Part shown: one piece after another, positions 49,183 through 58,614 of the stretch
Position numbering within the stretch: position 1 is the first letter of the stretch
How the letters are laid out: each line of letters starts with the position of its first letter
Source of the DNA: Dehalococcoidia bacterium
Lineage (GTDB): Bacteria > Chloroflexota > Dehalococcoidia > DSTF01 > WHTK01
DNA: 64,000 nucleotides
NCBI GenBank assembly: GCA_009377745.1
Contig: WHTK01000008.1
Location: forward strand, 1 to 64,000
Reading direction: 5' to 3'
Program-made: the position numbers and the translations under genes
The notes under the pieces: generated by a model
The model's database searches: none
The model's input: only the letters and a program-made list of their open reading frames with translations
What the model was told of the DNA's origin: nothing

Positions 49183-50463
49183 TCAGCTCAGGTCGACAAC
49201 GCCGCTCGGCTCCGGCACCCGCACCGAGTCATGCCAGGGCGTCATCAGCTCCGGGAAGCGCGTGTGGATCGGCACCAGAAGGTTGGGGTTGGCGGCTTCG
49301 ACAACGGTCTGCAGATCGGCAGGCGAGGCGTGGCCGGAGACGTGAATGACCTTGTATTCGTTGCAGCCGTAGAGACGCAGCCAGTGCAGCATGCGGTCGA
49401 AGGAGATCAGCATCTCCTCGTTGAACGCCTCGCTCTTTGAGAGGACGAAGGTCACGTCGCAGGGATGAGCCCGGTAGGCCAGCTCCGGCAGCACACCGAC
49501 GCAGGACGGCGAAACGATGACGTAATGCTCCGCCATGTTGCGCAGCTCCGACCGGCCGTCGAGGCCCCAGTAGACATCACCACCGTGGGCCGTCCAGTCA
49601 TCCACCAGCTGCTGCTCCCACTTCTCGCGACCCTTGGTGTAGACCTCGGCGTCGATGGGGTCAGCGGCGCCGTGCGAGTCCTTCATAGTCTGCTCGAGGG
49701 CGTCACGGACGTCGTGCTCGGTGGCGCAATCGACCTGCACCGGTTGGGGTATGTCGCCGCCCATGCGCAGGTGGAGATTGGCAGCCATGTCCTGGAGGAA
49801 CTTGATATCGGGGTCTTCAGCCGGACGCACCCGGGTGCCTTCGCAGAGCAGGATATCGACCGGCTTGGCGCGCAGCTCGTTGAGGAAGTCCTCGCTGAGG
49901 TCCGGGCGGGCGCCGTGCATGCGAATATCGCCGGTGTAGGCGATGCACATGCCGCCCGCCTCAACGATGAAGCCGTACGAGGCCGGCACCGAGTGGTCGA
50001 CGTGGATGGGAATAATCTTGATGTCCGAGTCTGGCAGCTCCACCGCGCCGCCCGTGCGCAGCAGTTGCCAATCGAGGTGGTCGATCTCGCTGTCCCAGCT
50101 CGTCTGCATCGATTCGAGGCGGATATCGACCAGGTTCTTTGTATCGACGCCGGTGATCACGGGCGTCCCCGGCGAGAGCAGCGGCACGTAGCCGACGTGG
50201 TCGAGGTGGGGCTGGGAGACGACGACGGCGTAGCGGTGCTCTCCCGGCTCGTGGCGATAGAGGCCGGGAATGTCCGGCAGGGCCCCGACGCTGAGCAGGC
50301 TGGGGATGTGGAAGGGCGGGTTCCAGGGGACCTCGAAGAACTGGTCTTCGATGGTGTAGCTCTTGCCGAAATCAAGGAAGACGCCACCGTCGCCGGTCTC
50401 GACCAGGATCTTGTTGCCGCCGATCTCGCGGTTACCACCGTGGACCGTCACCCGTACGCCCAT
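49183..50463 (-). CDS. RNase J-like metallo-beta-lactamase-fold hydrolase
   Basis: 426 aa. MBL fold with NREIGGNKILVETGDGGVFL, motif II-like VVSQPHLDHVGYVPLLS, HVDHSVPASYGFIVEAGGMC, AYTGDIRMHG, and the C-terminal HVSGHASPADLQ and LLVPIHTRFPE pattern of RNase J/CPSF73-type nucleases. The first His of the zinc HxHxDH motif is Gln here (QPHLDH), so metal binding may be altered. Shorter than RNase J (~550 aa), with no obvious C-terminal domain. Lies 39 nt upstream of the sigma gene on the same strand. Confidence 0.75.
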   Translation of the reverse strand: MGVRVTVHGGNREIGGNKILVETGDGGVFLDFGKSYTIEDQFFEVPWNPPFHIPSLLSVGALPDIPGLYRHEPGEHRYAVVVSQPHLDHVGYVPLLSPGTPVITGVDTKNLVDIRLESMQTSWDSEIDHLDWQLLRTGGAVELPDSDIKIIPIHVDHSVPASYGFIVEAGGMCIAYTGDIRMHGARPDLSEDFLNELRAKPVDILLCEGTRVRPAEDPDIKFLQDMAANLHLRMGGDIPQPVQVDCATEHDVRDALEQTMKDSHGAADPIDAEVYTKGREKWEQQLVDDWTAHGGDVYWGLDGRSELRNMAEHYVIVSPSCVGVLPELAYRAHPCDVTFVLSKSEAFNEEMLISFDRMLHWLRLYGCNEYKVIHVSGHASPADLQTVVEAANPNLLVPIHTRFPELMTPWHDSVRVPEPSGVVDLS

Positions 50464-50500
50464 AACGCTAATCAGTCTACGCTAACGGGCCGAAAGGCTT

Positions 50501-51355
50501 CTAGGCAGCCGCCAGCCAACCCACAGCAAACAACACCGCCGCCACCACCACGCAGCGAAAGGCGAATACGTCGCCGCCCCGCCCTGCTATGCGCCCGTAG
50601 CCAGCCGCCGCTCCGGCGATCAGCGCCGCGTAGACCAGAAGCGTCGCGCCTAGCCAGACAGCATCGTAGCCGGCGAATAGGGAGGTGGCGGCCACAAGCG
50701 CCGGCGGCGCGGCCAGGCTCGCGGCCAGGAGCCACAGCGACCGGCTGCGCCCCAGAACGACCGCGATGCTGCGACGCCCGGCCGCGGTGTCCGCATCGAG
50801 GTCCGGCAGGACGTTGGCTATGTGGCCGGCCAGCGCCAGCGGCGACGCCACGGCATAGAGCCAGAGGAAGTCGTCCCGGAAGGCATCCAGCGCGGTCCAG
50901 ACAAAGGGCGGCAGCACGCCGAAAGCAAGCAGGAACGGTAGAGGACTCAGCCGCGTGTCTTTGAGGCCGAGGTCGTAAGTCAAGCCCGCCGCCGTGCCCA
51001 CCGCCAGCAACGCCAGAGGCGCCGGCCCCAGCGCGATACCGGCAAGGAATGAGACGGCCAGCGCCGCCAACGATGACCAAGGCAGCCATTCCGCCGGCAC
51101 CAGTCCGGAGGGGACAGGCTTCCAGGGCTGGAACTCGCGGTCAGTGTCACGGTCGCGGTAGTCGTTGAGCCAGCCGATCGCCAGTTGGGAGCAGAACATC
51201 GCCAGGACAGCCAGGCCGAGGCGGCTGCCATCCGGGCCGCCATCCGCCGAGACGAAGCCCAGCAGCGCCGTCAGCGCAACGACGACCGCCAGCGGGAAGG
51301 GATGGCAGGCCTGCGCCAGCCCCAGGAGCCGCGAACCCAGCGAGGATGCCGCCAA
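50501..51355 (-). CDS. UbiA-family prenyltransferase
   Basis: 284 aa polytopic protein with 8-9 membrane segments. First Asp-rich motif NDYRDRDTDRE at ~64-74, second DLDADTAAGRRS at ~185-196. These bind Mg-prenyl diphosphate, as in MenA/UbiA/heme O synthases. The acceptor is not clear; the pattern is nearest to the menaquinone-type (MenA) group, but no men genes are near. Last gene of a three-gene operon with the two membrane proteins upstream. Confidence 0.8.
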   Translation of the reverse strand: MAASSLGSRLLGLAQACHPFPLAVVVALTALLGFVSADGGPDGSRLGLAVLAMFCSQLAIGWLNDYRDRDTDREFQPWKPVPSGLVPAEWLPWSSLAALAVSFLAGIALGPAPLALLAVGTAAGLTYDLGLKDTRLSPLPFLLAFGVLPPFVWTALDAFRDDFLWLYAVASPLALAGHIANVLPDLDADTAAGRRSIAVVLGRSRSLWLLAASLAAPPALVAATSLFAGYDAVWLGATLLVYAALIAGAAAGYGRIAGRGGDVFAFRCVVVAAVLFAVGWLAAA

Positions 51356-51362
51356 GGCGTCT

Positions 51363-52292
51363 CTAGAACGTGTCGCTATCGGGGGTCACGGTTGGCTCCC
51401 AGACGTGGCGGCGCGCGCGGGGCCGCAACAAAGTCGAGAGTAAGAAGGTCAGGGCGGCAGCCGTCACGGTCACCGCCAGGCTGTTGCGCAGGCCGATCCA
51501 GGCGCCATCCCGCAGGATCAGCATCGTCTCCTTGTCTACCGCGGCATCGAAGAAGCCCGCTAAGGTCTGAGTGAGGAACCAGGCAGCCAGACACAGGGCC
51601 GCCGAGATGCCAGCGCCGATGGCAATCGGCGTCAGCGGCGATCGGCCGGCCAGCAAGACGCCGGCAACCGGCGCCAGCAGGACCAGCAGCGTTATCGGCA
51701 GGGCGGCGCGCCAGAAGCTGTGCCTGCCTTCGTCGAGGGCTTGCACCGTCCAGCGCACCGGCTCGTCGATGCCCAGGGCCTGCCGCTCACCCTCGTCGTT
51801 GCGGAAGGCGCCGGTGCTCCGCGTGTACAAAGTATGACCAATAGTGTCGAGCAAGAGGGTATCGAGGGCCTGCGCGTCGATGGCTTCCAGCACCGCGGCC
51901 GACGGCAGCACCAGTTCGATAGGCAGGTCGCCGGGACGTACCGTTGCTTCTGGACGGTCGCGGGCCTGCAGCTCGATGTCTTCACGATGCTCCGGCAGCC
52001 AGCGGTCGAGCTCGATCAGGGAAGCGCCGAGACGCCCCAGAAGGCGGGAGGCAGCGGTCTCGGTCGTTACCTGATAGCCGGTGAGCGTGAACAAGGCCAG
52101 CACCGTCAGGATGACGGTCAGAATTGCGGGCGGCCCGGCTGATCGCTTTACGGCCGCGGCGCGCCGCCTCTCTAGATCGCGGCGGCGCTGGTCCCAGCGG
52201 CGGGCGTCGTCATCGAGGAACGGCCGGCGGTCTAGCTCGTCCTGTGCGTCCTCTGCTTCCAGGTCCTGATTGGGTCTGCTTTCGATACTCAC
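51363..52292 (-). CDS. membrane protein of unknown function
   Basis: 309 aa. Hydrophilic, Arg/Asp-rich N-terminus (~1-50), membrane segment ~55-73, an extracytoplasmic region of ~120 residues (including LIELDRWLPEHREDIELQ), then three membrane segments at ~195-215, ~222-245 and ~275-290. The tail is basic. No family recognised; the large outer loop between the first and second segments is its main feature. Located between the RDD and UbiA genes, with 1-7 nt gaps. Confidence 0.65.
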   Translation of the reverse strand: MSIESRPNQDLEAEDAQDELDRRPFLDDDARRWDQRRRDLERRRAAAVKRSAGPPAILTVILTVLALFTLTGYQVTTETAASRLLGRLGASLIELDRWLPEHREDIELQARDRPEATVRPGDLPIELVLPSAAVLEAIDAQALDTLLLDTIGHTLYTRSTGAFRNDEGERQALGIDEPVRWTVQALDEGRHSFWRAALPITLLVLLAPVAGVLLAGRSPLTPIAIGAGISAALCLAAWFLTQTLAGFFDAAVDKETMLILRDGAWIGLRNSLAVTVTAAALTFLLSTLLRPRARRHVWEPTVTPDSDTF

Positions 52293-52293
52293 G

Positions 52294-52890
52294 TCAGCTC
52301 AGATGGACGACCTTGGCCCCGGCCAGACGGTCGTGCAGGGCGCGGTGCTGCGGGTCGACCAGCGCGAAGATCAGCGCGGCCAGCGGCGCCACGAGCGAGA
52401 GCAGCGCCAGCGCCAGGCTGACTATAAACATCACGTCGCTGGTCAGCGCGTAAAAGGCCAGCAGCAGCCAGAAGCCGGCCAACATCGGGTGGAAGAACAA
52501 CGGATGCAGGGCCAGCCAGTAGACCACGAGATTACGCGCGCTGGGGGGCGACCCATCCTCCATCGCCACCTTGAGCCCCATGACGTACTGGCCAATGGTC
52601 TGCCCGCGGCGGCGCAACAACAGTACGTTCACCAGCAACCAGGCCGGCATCGTCGCCAGCAGGACGATGCCGAAGATCGAGAAGGCAGAATCGCTGGGGT
52701 TCTCGGCGCCGAAGTCGCTGCTTGCCAGGATGACAAGTGACGCCAGGGCGGCGAAGAGGGTCGTAAAGGCGAAGAGGACGACGCTATCGAGCAGATAGGC
52801 GACCAGGCGTGCGCCCAGGCCGGCGCGGTCTTCGTCAGAGCGGGCGACCATGCGCGATCTCATCCCCGACGCCGCCAACCTCTCCGCCAT
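52294..52890 (-). CDS. RDD-family membrane protein
   Basis: 198 aa from ATG 52890. N-terminal RAGLGARLVAYLLDSVVLFA (RDD-type Arg/Asp in the first segment), four or five membrane segments, the central LLLRRRGQTIGQYVMGLKVA and the C-terminal DPQHRALHDRLAGAKVVHL are characteristic. RDD proteins include ion transporters and chaperone-like proteins. TATAAT lies 9 nt upstream with no Shine-Dalgarno. First gene of the operon leading to UbiA. Confidence 0.85.
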   Translation of the reverse strand: MAERLAASGMRSRMVARSDEDRAGLGARLVAYLLDSVVLFAFTTLFAALASLVILASSDFGAENPSDSAFSIFGIVLLATMPAWLLVNVLLLRRRGQTIGQYVMGLKVAMEDGSPPSARNLVVYWLALHPLFFHPMLAGFWLLLAFYALTSDVMFIVSLALALLSLVAPLAALIFALVDPQHRALHDRLAGAKVVHLS

Positions 52891-52899
52891 CGTCTGGCG

Positions 52900-52905
52900 A
52901 TTATA
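52900..52905 (-). promoter_or_regulatory. -10 box of RDD operon
   Basis: Consensus TATAAT on the minus strand, 9 nt before ATG 52890. Confidence 0.5.
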
Positions 52906-52990
52906 GCATCGAGGCGCGGCGCGGCAGGTTAGCGGGGCGGGTGTCCTCTGCGCCTTGCAGCCCCGTGGACGCGGCCTGTACGGTGATCGA

Positions 52991-54235
52991 GTGGAGACGG
53001 CGCTTGGGTCTGGCTGGCCGCGACAACGAATTGTGGCGCTGGTCATTGCTCTGGCTCTCGTGTTCGCGTCTCTCATCGGCGCCACGCGGGTGGCTGCTGC
53101 ACTCGACTTCCGCAATGACCCCTACCGCTACAACGTCATCGAGTGGGAACTGCACAACTTCCCGGCCAAGTGGCTCTACGAGTTCGGCGAGCTCTTCCGC
53201 GCCGGGCGTAGCCGCGACCAGCAAGACCGCGACCTGCTGCGCTTCTTTGAGCTGGCGCGTGAGATCGAGGTGCTGGAGCGCGACCTCGGCGACGTCGCGA
53301 TGGGCGGCGTAGCCGGCCGGCAGCGAGCCGGTGAGCTCGAGGCGCGCTATCGCGAGCGAGGCCGGCTGGAGAACGGCGTTGAGGACTCGATCGAAGGGCG
53401 GGTTACGGCGATGCTCAAAGCGGAAGGGATCACGACCCCACTGCCGATCCTGGGCGATATGCTCTGGCCGCCGGTCGATTTCGAGTTTGCCGATTCGCCT
53501 CGGAGCCTTGTCGTATCGCCGCGAGACCGCATCGAGCTAATCGATTCCTACCTGCTGCGGGCCGACCTCGACCTCGGTGAGATCGAGCAGATCGAGGACC
53601 GGCGAGCGGAGGACGACGGCGTTTCGACCCTGGCCTTCGAGACCGGAGGGATCGGGGCCTACCCGACGATCATTGCCTACTCGGAAGGCTACCGGACAAC
53701 TCTGGAGCGGGTCGCGCACGAGTGGGCGCATAACTACCTCTTCTTCCAGCCCCTGGGCTTCAACTACTACGACAACAACGACTTGCGCACGATGAACGAG
53801 ACCGTAGCCGACATCGCCGGCCACGACGTGGCCAACGCGGTCATCGCCCGCTGGCCACTCGAAGCGCCAACCAGCGAGCCGCCCATGGACCGGACGGGGC
53901 CACAGGTCGACGTCCGGGCTGAGCTACGGCAACTGCGAGGTGAGGTAGACGCTTTGCTGGCCGAGGGAGCAATCGAGGAGGCAGAGGCGTTGATGGAACA
54001 GCGGCGGCGCGAGCTCGCGGACAGCGGCATCTACTTCCGCAAGCTCAACCAGGCTTACTTCGCGTTCACCAACCTCTACGCCGGCGAAGCAGGAGCGCCC
54101 GGGGCGACCAATCCCATCGGCCCCAAGCTGGACGAGCTACGCCGCCGCAGCGCTTCGTTGCGTGACTTTATCCTCGTAGTACAGGACTTTACCAGCGTGG
54201 CCCAGCTAGATCGGTGGCTGACTGAGGGCCAGTAG
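52991..54235 (+). CDS. membrane-anchored HExxH metallopeptidase
   Basis: 414 aa from GTG 52991. N-terminal membrane anchor (~10-32: RQRIVALVIALALVFASLIG), then a long helical region (~45-130). The zinc site RVAHEWAHNYLFFQ is at ~238-251, and NETVADIAGHDVANAV about 25 residues later probably gives the third ligand (Glu), a gluzincin arrangement. A helical C-terminal half (~300-410) follows. No named family is recognised with confidence. TACGGT 6 nt before the GTG suggests a leaderless start. Stands alone, divergent from the RDD operon. Confidence 0.7.
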   Translation: METALGSGWPRQRIVALVIALALVFASLIGATRVAAALDFRNDPYRYNVIEWELHNFPAKWLYEFGELFRAGRSRDQQDRDLLRFFELAREIEVLERDLGDVAMGGVAGRQRAGELEARYRERGRLENGVEDSIEGRVTAMLKAEGITTPLPILGDMLWPPVDFEFADSPRSLVVSPRDRIELIDSYLLRADLDLGEIEQIEDRRAEDDGVSTLAFETGGIGAYPTIIAYSEGYRTTLERVAHEWAHNYLFFQPLGFNYYDNNDLRTMNETVADIAGHDVANAVIARWPLEAPTSEPPMDRTGPQVDVRAELRQLRGEVDALLAEGAIEEAEALMEQRRRELADSGIYFRKLNQAYFAFTNLYAGEAGAPGATNPIGPKLDELRRRSASLRDFILVVQDFTSVAQLDRWLTEGQ

Positions 54236-54269
54236 CCTCCTTGCTTACGCCAACGAGACGCCAACGAGC

Positions 54270-55637
54270 CTAGACGCGGGCGCAGGCGGCGGCGACGGCC
54301 TCCGAATAGGTGGGGAAGGCATGGATCGTCATGGCGACCTGCTCTGCCGTGGCGCCAAGGCTGATCGCCAGCACCAGCTCCTGGATCATCTCGCCGGCCC
54401 GCGGCGCCACGATTGAGGCTCCGACAATGCGCCCGGAATCATCGGCCAGCACCTTGACGAAGCCATCGAACTGCTCCGCCGTCAGGGAGCGGTCGGCCAC
54501 GTCGATCGGCGTCATGCCGATGCGCAGGTTAATGCCCTGCGCGCGCGCCTGCTCCTCGGTCAGTCCCACGGTGGCCACCTCGGGCAAGGTGAAGACGCAG
54601 CGCGGCATGGCCCGGTAGTCGGCATGGCGCTTCTCGTCCGCGAACAGGTTGTGACCGGCGATCTCGCCCTGGTAGGAGGCAGCGTGGGTGTAGAGATAAG
54701 GCCCCACCACGTCGCCGGCCGCGTAGACGTTGGGGTTGGACGTCTGCAGCGTGTCGTCAACTACGATGCCGTTATCGTTGTACTTGACGCCGGCCGCTTC
54801 GAGATTGAGATCCGTGTTGGGGACTTTGCCGGTCGCGATCAGGATCTCGTCAACGATGAGCTGGCCTTCGCGTCCCTCGCGTTCGATTGCGACGCGCTTG
54901 CGGCCATCATCGCCAATCTCGACGGCGAGGGCATTCGTCTCAAGAAGGACGCCGACGCCCTTCTTGTCGAATAGCTCCTGCATCAAGGCGCCGACCTCCG
55001 GGTCCTCGTCATGGAGGAGGCGCTGGTTGCGGTCTAGCAGGACGACGCCCGCCTCAAAGGTCGCGAACAGCTGCGTGAACTCGCAGCCGACGGCGCCGCC
55101 GCCGAGGATCATGATCATCCCCGGCACTGCTTCCAGGTCGACCGCCTCCTTGAAGGTCAGGTAGCCGGCTTCGGCCAGGCCGGGGATCTCCGGGATGCGC
55201 TGACGCGCGCCGGTGGCGATGAGGATCTTCGCCGCCGTGTAGCGCTCGCCGCCGGCCTCGACCTCGTTGGGCCCGGTGAAGCGGGCGTAGTGGCGGATGA
55301 CCTCGACGCCCATATCACGGTAAGGCGCTTCACCCAGAGAGGCGATAGTCTGGGAAACGATGTAGTCCTTGCGCTCCTTGATCGCGGCGTACTCGAACCA
55401 GGGCTGACCGCCGCCCTGCACGCCAAACTGGCCGGCGTTGAGGACCGTCTCGAAGACCTCCGCGCACTGCAACAGCGCCTTGGTTGGGATGCAGGCGGAG
55501 GTTGGGCATTCGCCGCCCAGGACATCGCCTTCGAAGACGGCGACGCTCTTACCAAGGCGCCGGGCATTGAACCAGCAGGCGCTTGCGGCAGAGCCGGAGC
55601 CGATCACGATCAGGTCGAAGTGTTTACCAGAGGTCAT
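54270..55637 (-). CDS. pyridine nucleotide-disulfide oxidoreductase (dihydrolipoamide/mercuric reductase type)
   Basis: 455 aa, ATG with AAGGAG upstream. FAD motif LIVIGSGSAASACWFNARRL, redox disulfide GGECPTSACIPTKALL (C-x4-C, with an unusual PTSA between the cysteines instead of LNVG), NAD motif MILGGGAVGCEFTQLFATFE, NVYAAGDVVG, and C-terminal AMTIHAFPTYSEAVAAA with the His-Glu-like pair modified (HAFPTYSE). Substrate could be lipoamide, another disulfide or a metal; no pyruvate dehydrogenase genes are nearby. Confidence 0.85.
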   Translation of the reverse strand: MTSGKHFDLIVIGSGSAASACWFNARRLGKSVAVFEGDVLGGECPTSACIPTKALLQCAEVFETVLNAGQFGVQGGGQPWFEYAAIKERKDYIVSQTIASLGEAPYRDMGVEVIRHYARFTGPNEVEAGGERYTAAKILIATGARQRIPEIPGLAEAGYLTFKEAVDLEAVPGMIMILGGGAVGCEFTQLFATFEAGVVLLDRNQRLLHDEDPEVGALMQELFDKKGVGVLLETNALAVEIGDDGRKRVAIEREGREGQLIVDEILIATGKVPNTDLNLEAAGVKYNDNGIVVDDTLQTSNPNVYAAGDVVGPYLYTHAASYQGEIAGHNLFADEKRHADYRAMPRCVFTLPEVATVGLTEEQARAQGINLRIGMTPIDVADRSLTAEQFDGFVKVLADDSGRIVGASIVAPRAGEMIQELVLAISLGATAEQVAMTIHAFPTYSEAVAAACARV

Positions 55638-55745
55638 CCCTTCTCCTTGGCGCGGTCACAGTCTCGCGGGCGCACGTGGGCGCACTCCTTCGGGGTATTT
55701 CGCGTTAACGATAGCGGATTCGCTGTTAGGTCAAAGCTGACAAGG

Positions 55746-58556
55746 CTACGGCTGGAGCGGCGGGCGCACTGTAGGCGTAGGCTCGGCTTGGGAGATGGCG
55801 TCGCCAATCTTGATCGTCACGGTGTAAGTGATGTTCCCACGCGTCCTGTCTTCCACCGTGAGCCGCAGCGTGTAATCCCCCTCCGGCAGGTTGGACGTGT
55901 TCCAACGCCCTAGCGTGCCGGAGTCCTCTTCGTCATCGCTGGTCGAGATCCGTGTCCAGGCGGCGGGCGATGAGCCGGGACCAAACTCAAGGCGATACTC
56001 CTCGAAGCGGCTGGACGTGGCCCGGCCCGTGATAGTCACCGTACCGCTCACGGTCTGCCCGGCTGAAGGCGAGAAGATGATGGCCGGCAGGTCGCTGCTG
56101 CCGCCGTTGCCGCCGGCATTGCTGGTCTCGGTAGGCGCCAGGGGTAGGCTCAGGGCCGCGGCCCATTCCTCAGCCTGCTTCCTGTCTGCCTCGGTTTTGG
56201 TCAGCGCCTCGGGCGGCACCAGCATCACTTTCTCTTCCACGTACTCATTGGGCGTGTCGGGGCCGGCCAGCAAGCCGTTGCGCACATCAAGACGGATGAG
56301 CTGCCACCAGTTGTCGTCCTCTTTCGGCAAAGCATCCTTGTAGAAGAGGTCTTTGGTCGTCCGGCCGCAGAGCGAGGTCGGCTTCAGGCCGGACGGCACG
56401 CAGACCGTCTCCTCGACGACGTTGGCAGGCCGTGGGAATGCCGTTGTCGCCCCGCCGTCGTAAGCGGCGACAAGGGTATCGCGCATGGCACGGAAAGAAA
56501 TCGAGGTGCTGAAAATGTTGACGACCGGCGCGTTGTCGGCGTTGCCGGCCCAGATCCCGACGACGAGGTCGGGCGTGTAACCGAAAGCCCAGGTCTCGCC
56601 GATCTTGCCGCGGTTGGGGCCCTGAGCATCGAAGGGCTCGCTGGTGCCGGTCTTGACTGCCACCTGGCGCCCGGGCACGGAGATACCGCCGCAGCCGAAC
56701 GTGGCGCACTGGGCCGACGAGTCGCTGAGGATGTTGGAGATTAAGTAGGTGTACTCCTCCTTGATCACGCGCTCTTCCCTGCGCTCCGTCTCCACGTCGA
56801 AGCGGACGCGGCCCTGGGCGTCCGTCACCTTGAGGATCGAGATCGGGTCGATCGTGCGCTCGTTGGTGCGGTTTGGCGCAAGCGGCGCCTGGCCCTTCAT
56901 AACGCCGCCGTTGGCCATGACGGTGTAGCCGTACATCATCTCCTCGAGCGTCACGCCGACACCACCGGTCGCGATGGCCGGGCCGTAGCCGCCGCCAGAG
57001 CAGCCGTTGACGCCCTCACGGAACGTCTTCATGAACCCAAGCCTGCGGGCCTCCGCGACGATCCGGTCGGCGCCCACCGCGGCCGCCGTCTTCACGGCCG
57101 GGATGTTGAGCGAGTTACCCAGCGCGTAACGGACAGTGACCGGGCCTGAGAAGTTGTGCGATGGGTTTTCAGGAACGAAGTCCGGCTGGCCACCGCCCTG
57201 CTTGTAAGACACCGGCGTGTCAAGGATCATCGTGCCGGGTCCCCATCCCAGCTGCTCGAAGGCCGTGATGTAGGCAAACGGCTTGAAAGCCGACCCGGGC
57301 GAGTTGCAGGCGGTGGCGTTGTTGTTCTTGCCCTCGATTGCCTCGTCGAAATAGTCGCGGCTGCCGAGCATGACCAGGATCTCGCCGGTGCGCGGGTCCA
57401 TCACCATCATCGAGCCGTTGTGGCTGTTGGAGATGCCCTCAAACTCGGTTATCCAGCGCTCCATGATGTCCAACGTCGTGTGCTGCAGGTCTAAGTCGAG
57501 GGTTGTCGTCACGACGAGCCCATCACGGAAGAGCGCCTCGGTGCCGGCGATGCGTTCGAGCTGAGGTTGGATGTACTGCAGGACGAAGTGGGGCGCCTCG
57601 ATCGGGAAGCGCTTGACCGCGATCTCTACCGGCGCCTCTCGCGCCGCGGCCAGCTCTTCGAGGCCGACATCGAAGTACCTCTCCTCGCCGATCTGGATAT
57701 GACCCTTGCGTTCCATCAGATCGAGGATTTCATTGCGGCGCTGGAGCGCGCCCTCCGGGTTGTTGACGGGGTCGTAGGCAGCGGGCGACTGAGGGATGCC
57801 GGCCAATAGCGCCGCTTCGGCCAGCGTCAGGTCCTGGGCGCTCTTGCCGAAGTAGCCCTGTGTCGCCGCTTCAATGCCGTTGTAGACGCCACCGTAGCTG
57901 ATCTGGTTGACGTACCACTCCAGGATGCGGTCCTTGTCATAGCGCTGGGTCAGCTCCATGGCATAGATCATCTCTTTGAGCTTGCGGTTGATGCCTTCGC
58001 TGCTCCAGCGCTCCTGGCGGTCCTCCTCCGGGATGTAGACGTTCTTGACCAGCTGCTGCGTGATTGAGCTGCCGCCGGAGCCTTCGAAAGCGCCGCCACC
58101 ACCGAAGGGGCTGTTCTCCCAGGCCGCGCGCACCAGACCACGGACGTTGATGCCGGGGTTGGTGAAAAAGCTCGAGTCCTCGGTAGCGATGGTCGCCGCC
58201 AGGAAGGCCTCGGAGATATTCTCCAGCTTGACCGGGCGGCGCAGGCCGGAGTGGTCATCGACGTACTCGTAAAGCAGCTGGCCGTTGCGGTCGAGGATGC
58301 GGGCGCCGTAGGACGGCTGATTGATCGCCAGCTCGTCCGGCGCGACCAGCTCATCGGCGTAGCTTCGATAGACGATGAATGCCGCCGCGGACGCCACCAG
58401 CAGGCCCACGAAACCGAGCGCGCCGAGGACGAGCACCGCCTTGACCAGAAACGAGAAGCCGCCGCGAGCCCCGGTGGTGCGGCTCTTGCCGTTGCTCTTG
58501 TGGTTGCGCCGTACTCGTCGCCGGTGGGCGTCGAGGCTGCCGTTGCTACGAGCCAT
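55746..58556 (-). CDS. class A penicillin-binding protein (PBP1A type)
   Basis: 936 aa. Cytoplasmic basic N-terminus, membrane anchor at ~35-68, glycosyltransferase domain ~95-270 (ATEDSSFFTNPGINVRGLVR, GGSSITQQLVKNVYIPEED, RILEWYVNQISYGGVYNGIE). The transpeptidase domain has SPGSAFKPFAY (active-site Ser-x-x-Lys), SLNIPAVK and KTGTSEPFDA. From ~815 a linker and a C-terminal beta-sandwich domain (~830-925: IFSPSAGQTVSGTVTITGRA, YRLEFGPGSSPAAW) resemble those in extracytoplasmic Chloroflexota/Firmicutes PBPs. Polymerises and cross-links peptidoglycan, so the host makes murein. Confidence 0.93.
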   Translation of the reverse strand: MARSNGSLDAHRRRVRRNHKSNGKSRTTGARGGFSFLVKAVLVLGALGFVGLLVASAAAFIVYRSYADELVAPDELAINQPSYGARILDRNGQLLYEYVDDHSGLRRPVKLENISEAFLAATIATEDSSFFTNPGINVRGLVRAAWENSPFGGGGAFEGSGGSSITQQLVKNVYIPEEDRQERWSSEGINRKLKEMIYAMELTQRYDKDRILEWYVNQISYGGVYNGIEAATQGYFGKSAQDLTLAEAALLAGIPQSPAAYDPVNNPEGALQRRNEILDLMERKGHIQIGEERYFDVGLEELAAAREAPVEIAVKRFPIEAPHFVLQYIQPQLERIAGTEALFRDGLVVTTTLDLDLQHTTLDIMERWITEFEGISNSHNGSMMVMDPRTGEILVMLGSRDYFDEAIEGKNNNATACNSPGSAFKPFAYITAFEQLGWGPGTMILDTPVSYKQGGGQPDFVPENPSHNFSGPVTVRYALGNSLNIPAVKTAAAVGADRIVAEARRLGFMKTFREGVNGCSGGGYGPAIATGGVGVTLEEMMYGYTVMANGGVMKGQAPLAPNRTNERTIDPISILKVTDAQGRVRFDVETERREERVIKEEYTYLISNILSDSSAQCATFGCGGISVPGRQVAVKTGTSEPFDAQGPNRGKIGETWAFGYTPDLVVGIWAGNADNAPVVNIFSTSISFRAMRDTLVAAYDGGATTAFPRPANVVEETVCVPSGLKPTSLCGRTTKDLFYKDALPKEDDNWWQLIRLDVRNGLLAGPDTPNEYVEEKVMLVPPEALTKTEADRKQAEEWAAALSLPLAPTETSNAGGNGGSSDLPAIIFSPSAGQTVSGTVTITGRATSSRFEEYRLEFGPGSSPAAWTRISTSDDEEDSGTLGRWNTSNLPEGDYTLRLTVEDRTRGNITYTVTIKIGDAISQAEPTPTVRPPLQP

Positions 58557-58614
58557 GTTTAGATCAGGGCGAATGCGCCCCTTGCCCCTTTGTCAGAATT
58601 GGCGGCGGCCGCGC

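Noticed and set aside
52891..53115. Extended N-terminus of the RDD protein
   Set aside because: It is antisense to the start of the peptidase gene and contains the TATAAT promoter of the RDD operon.
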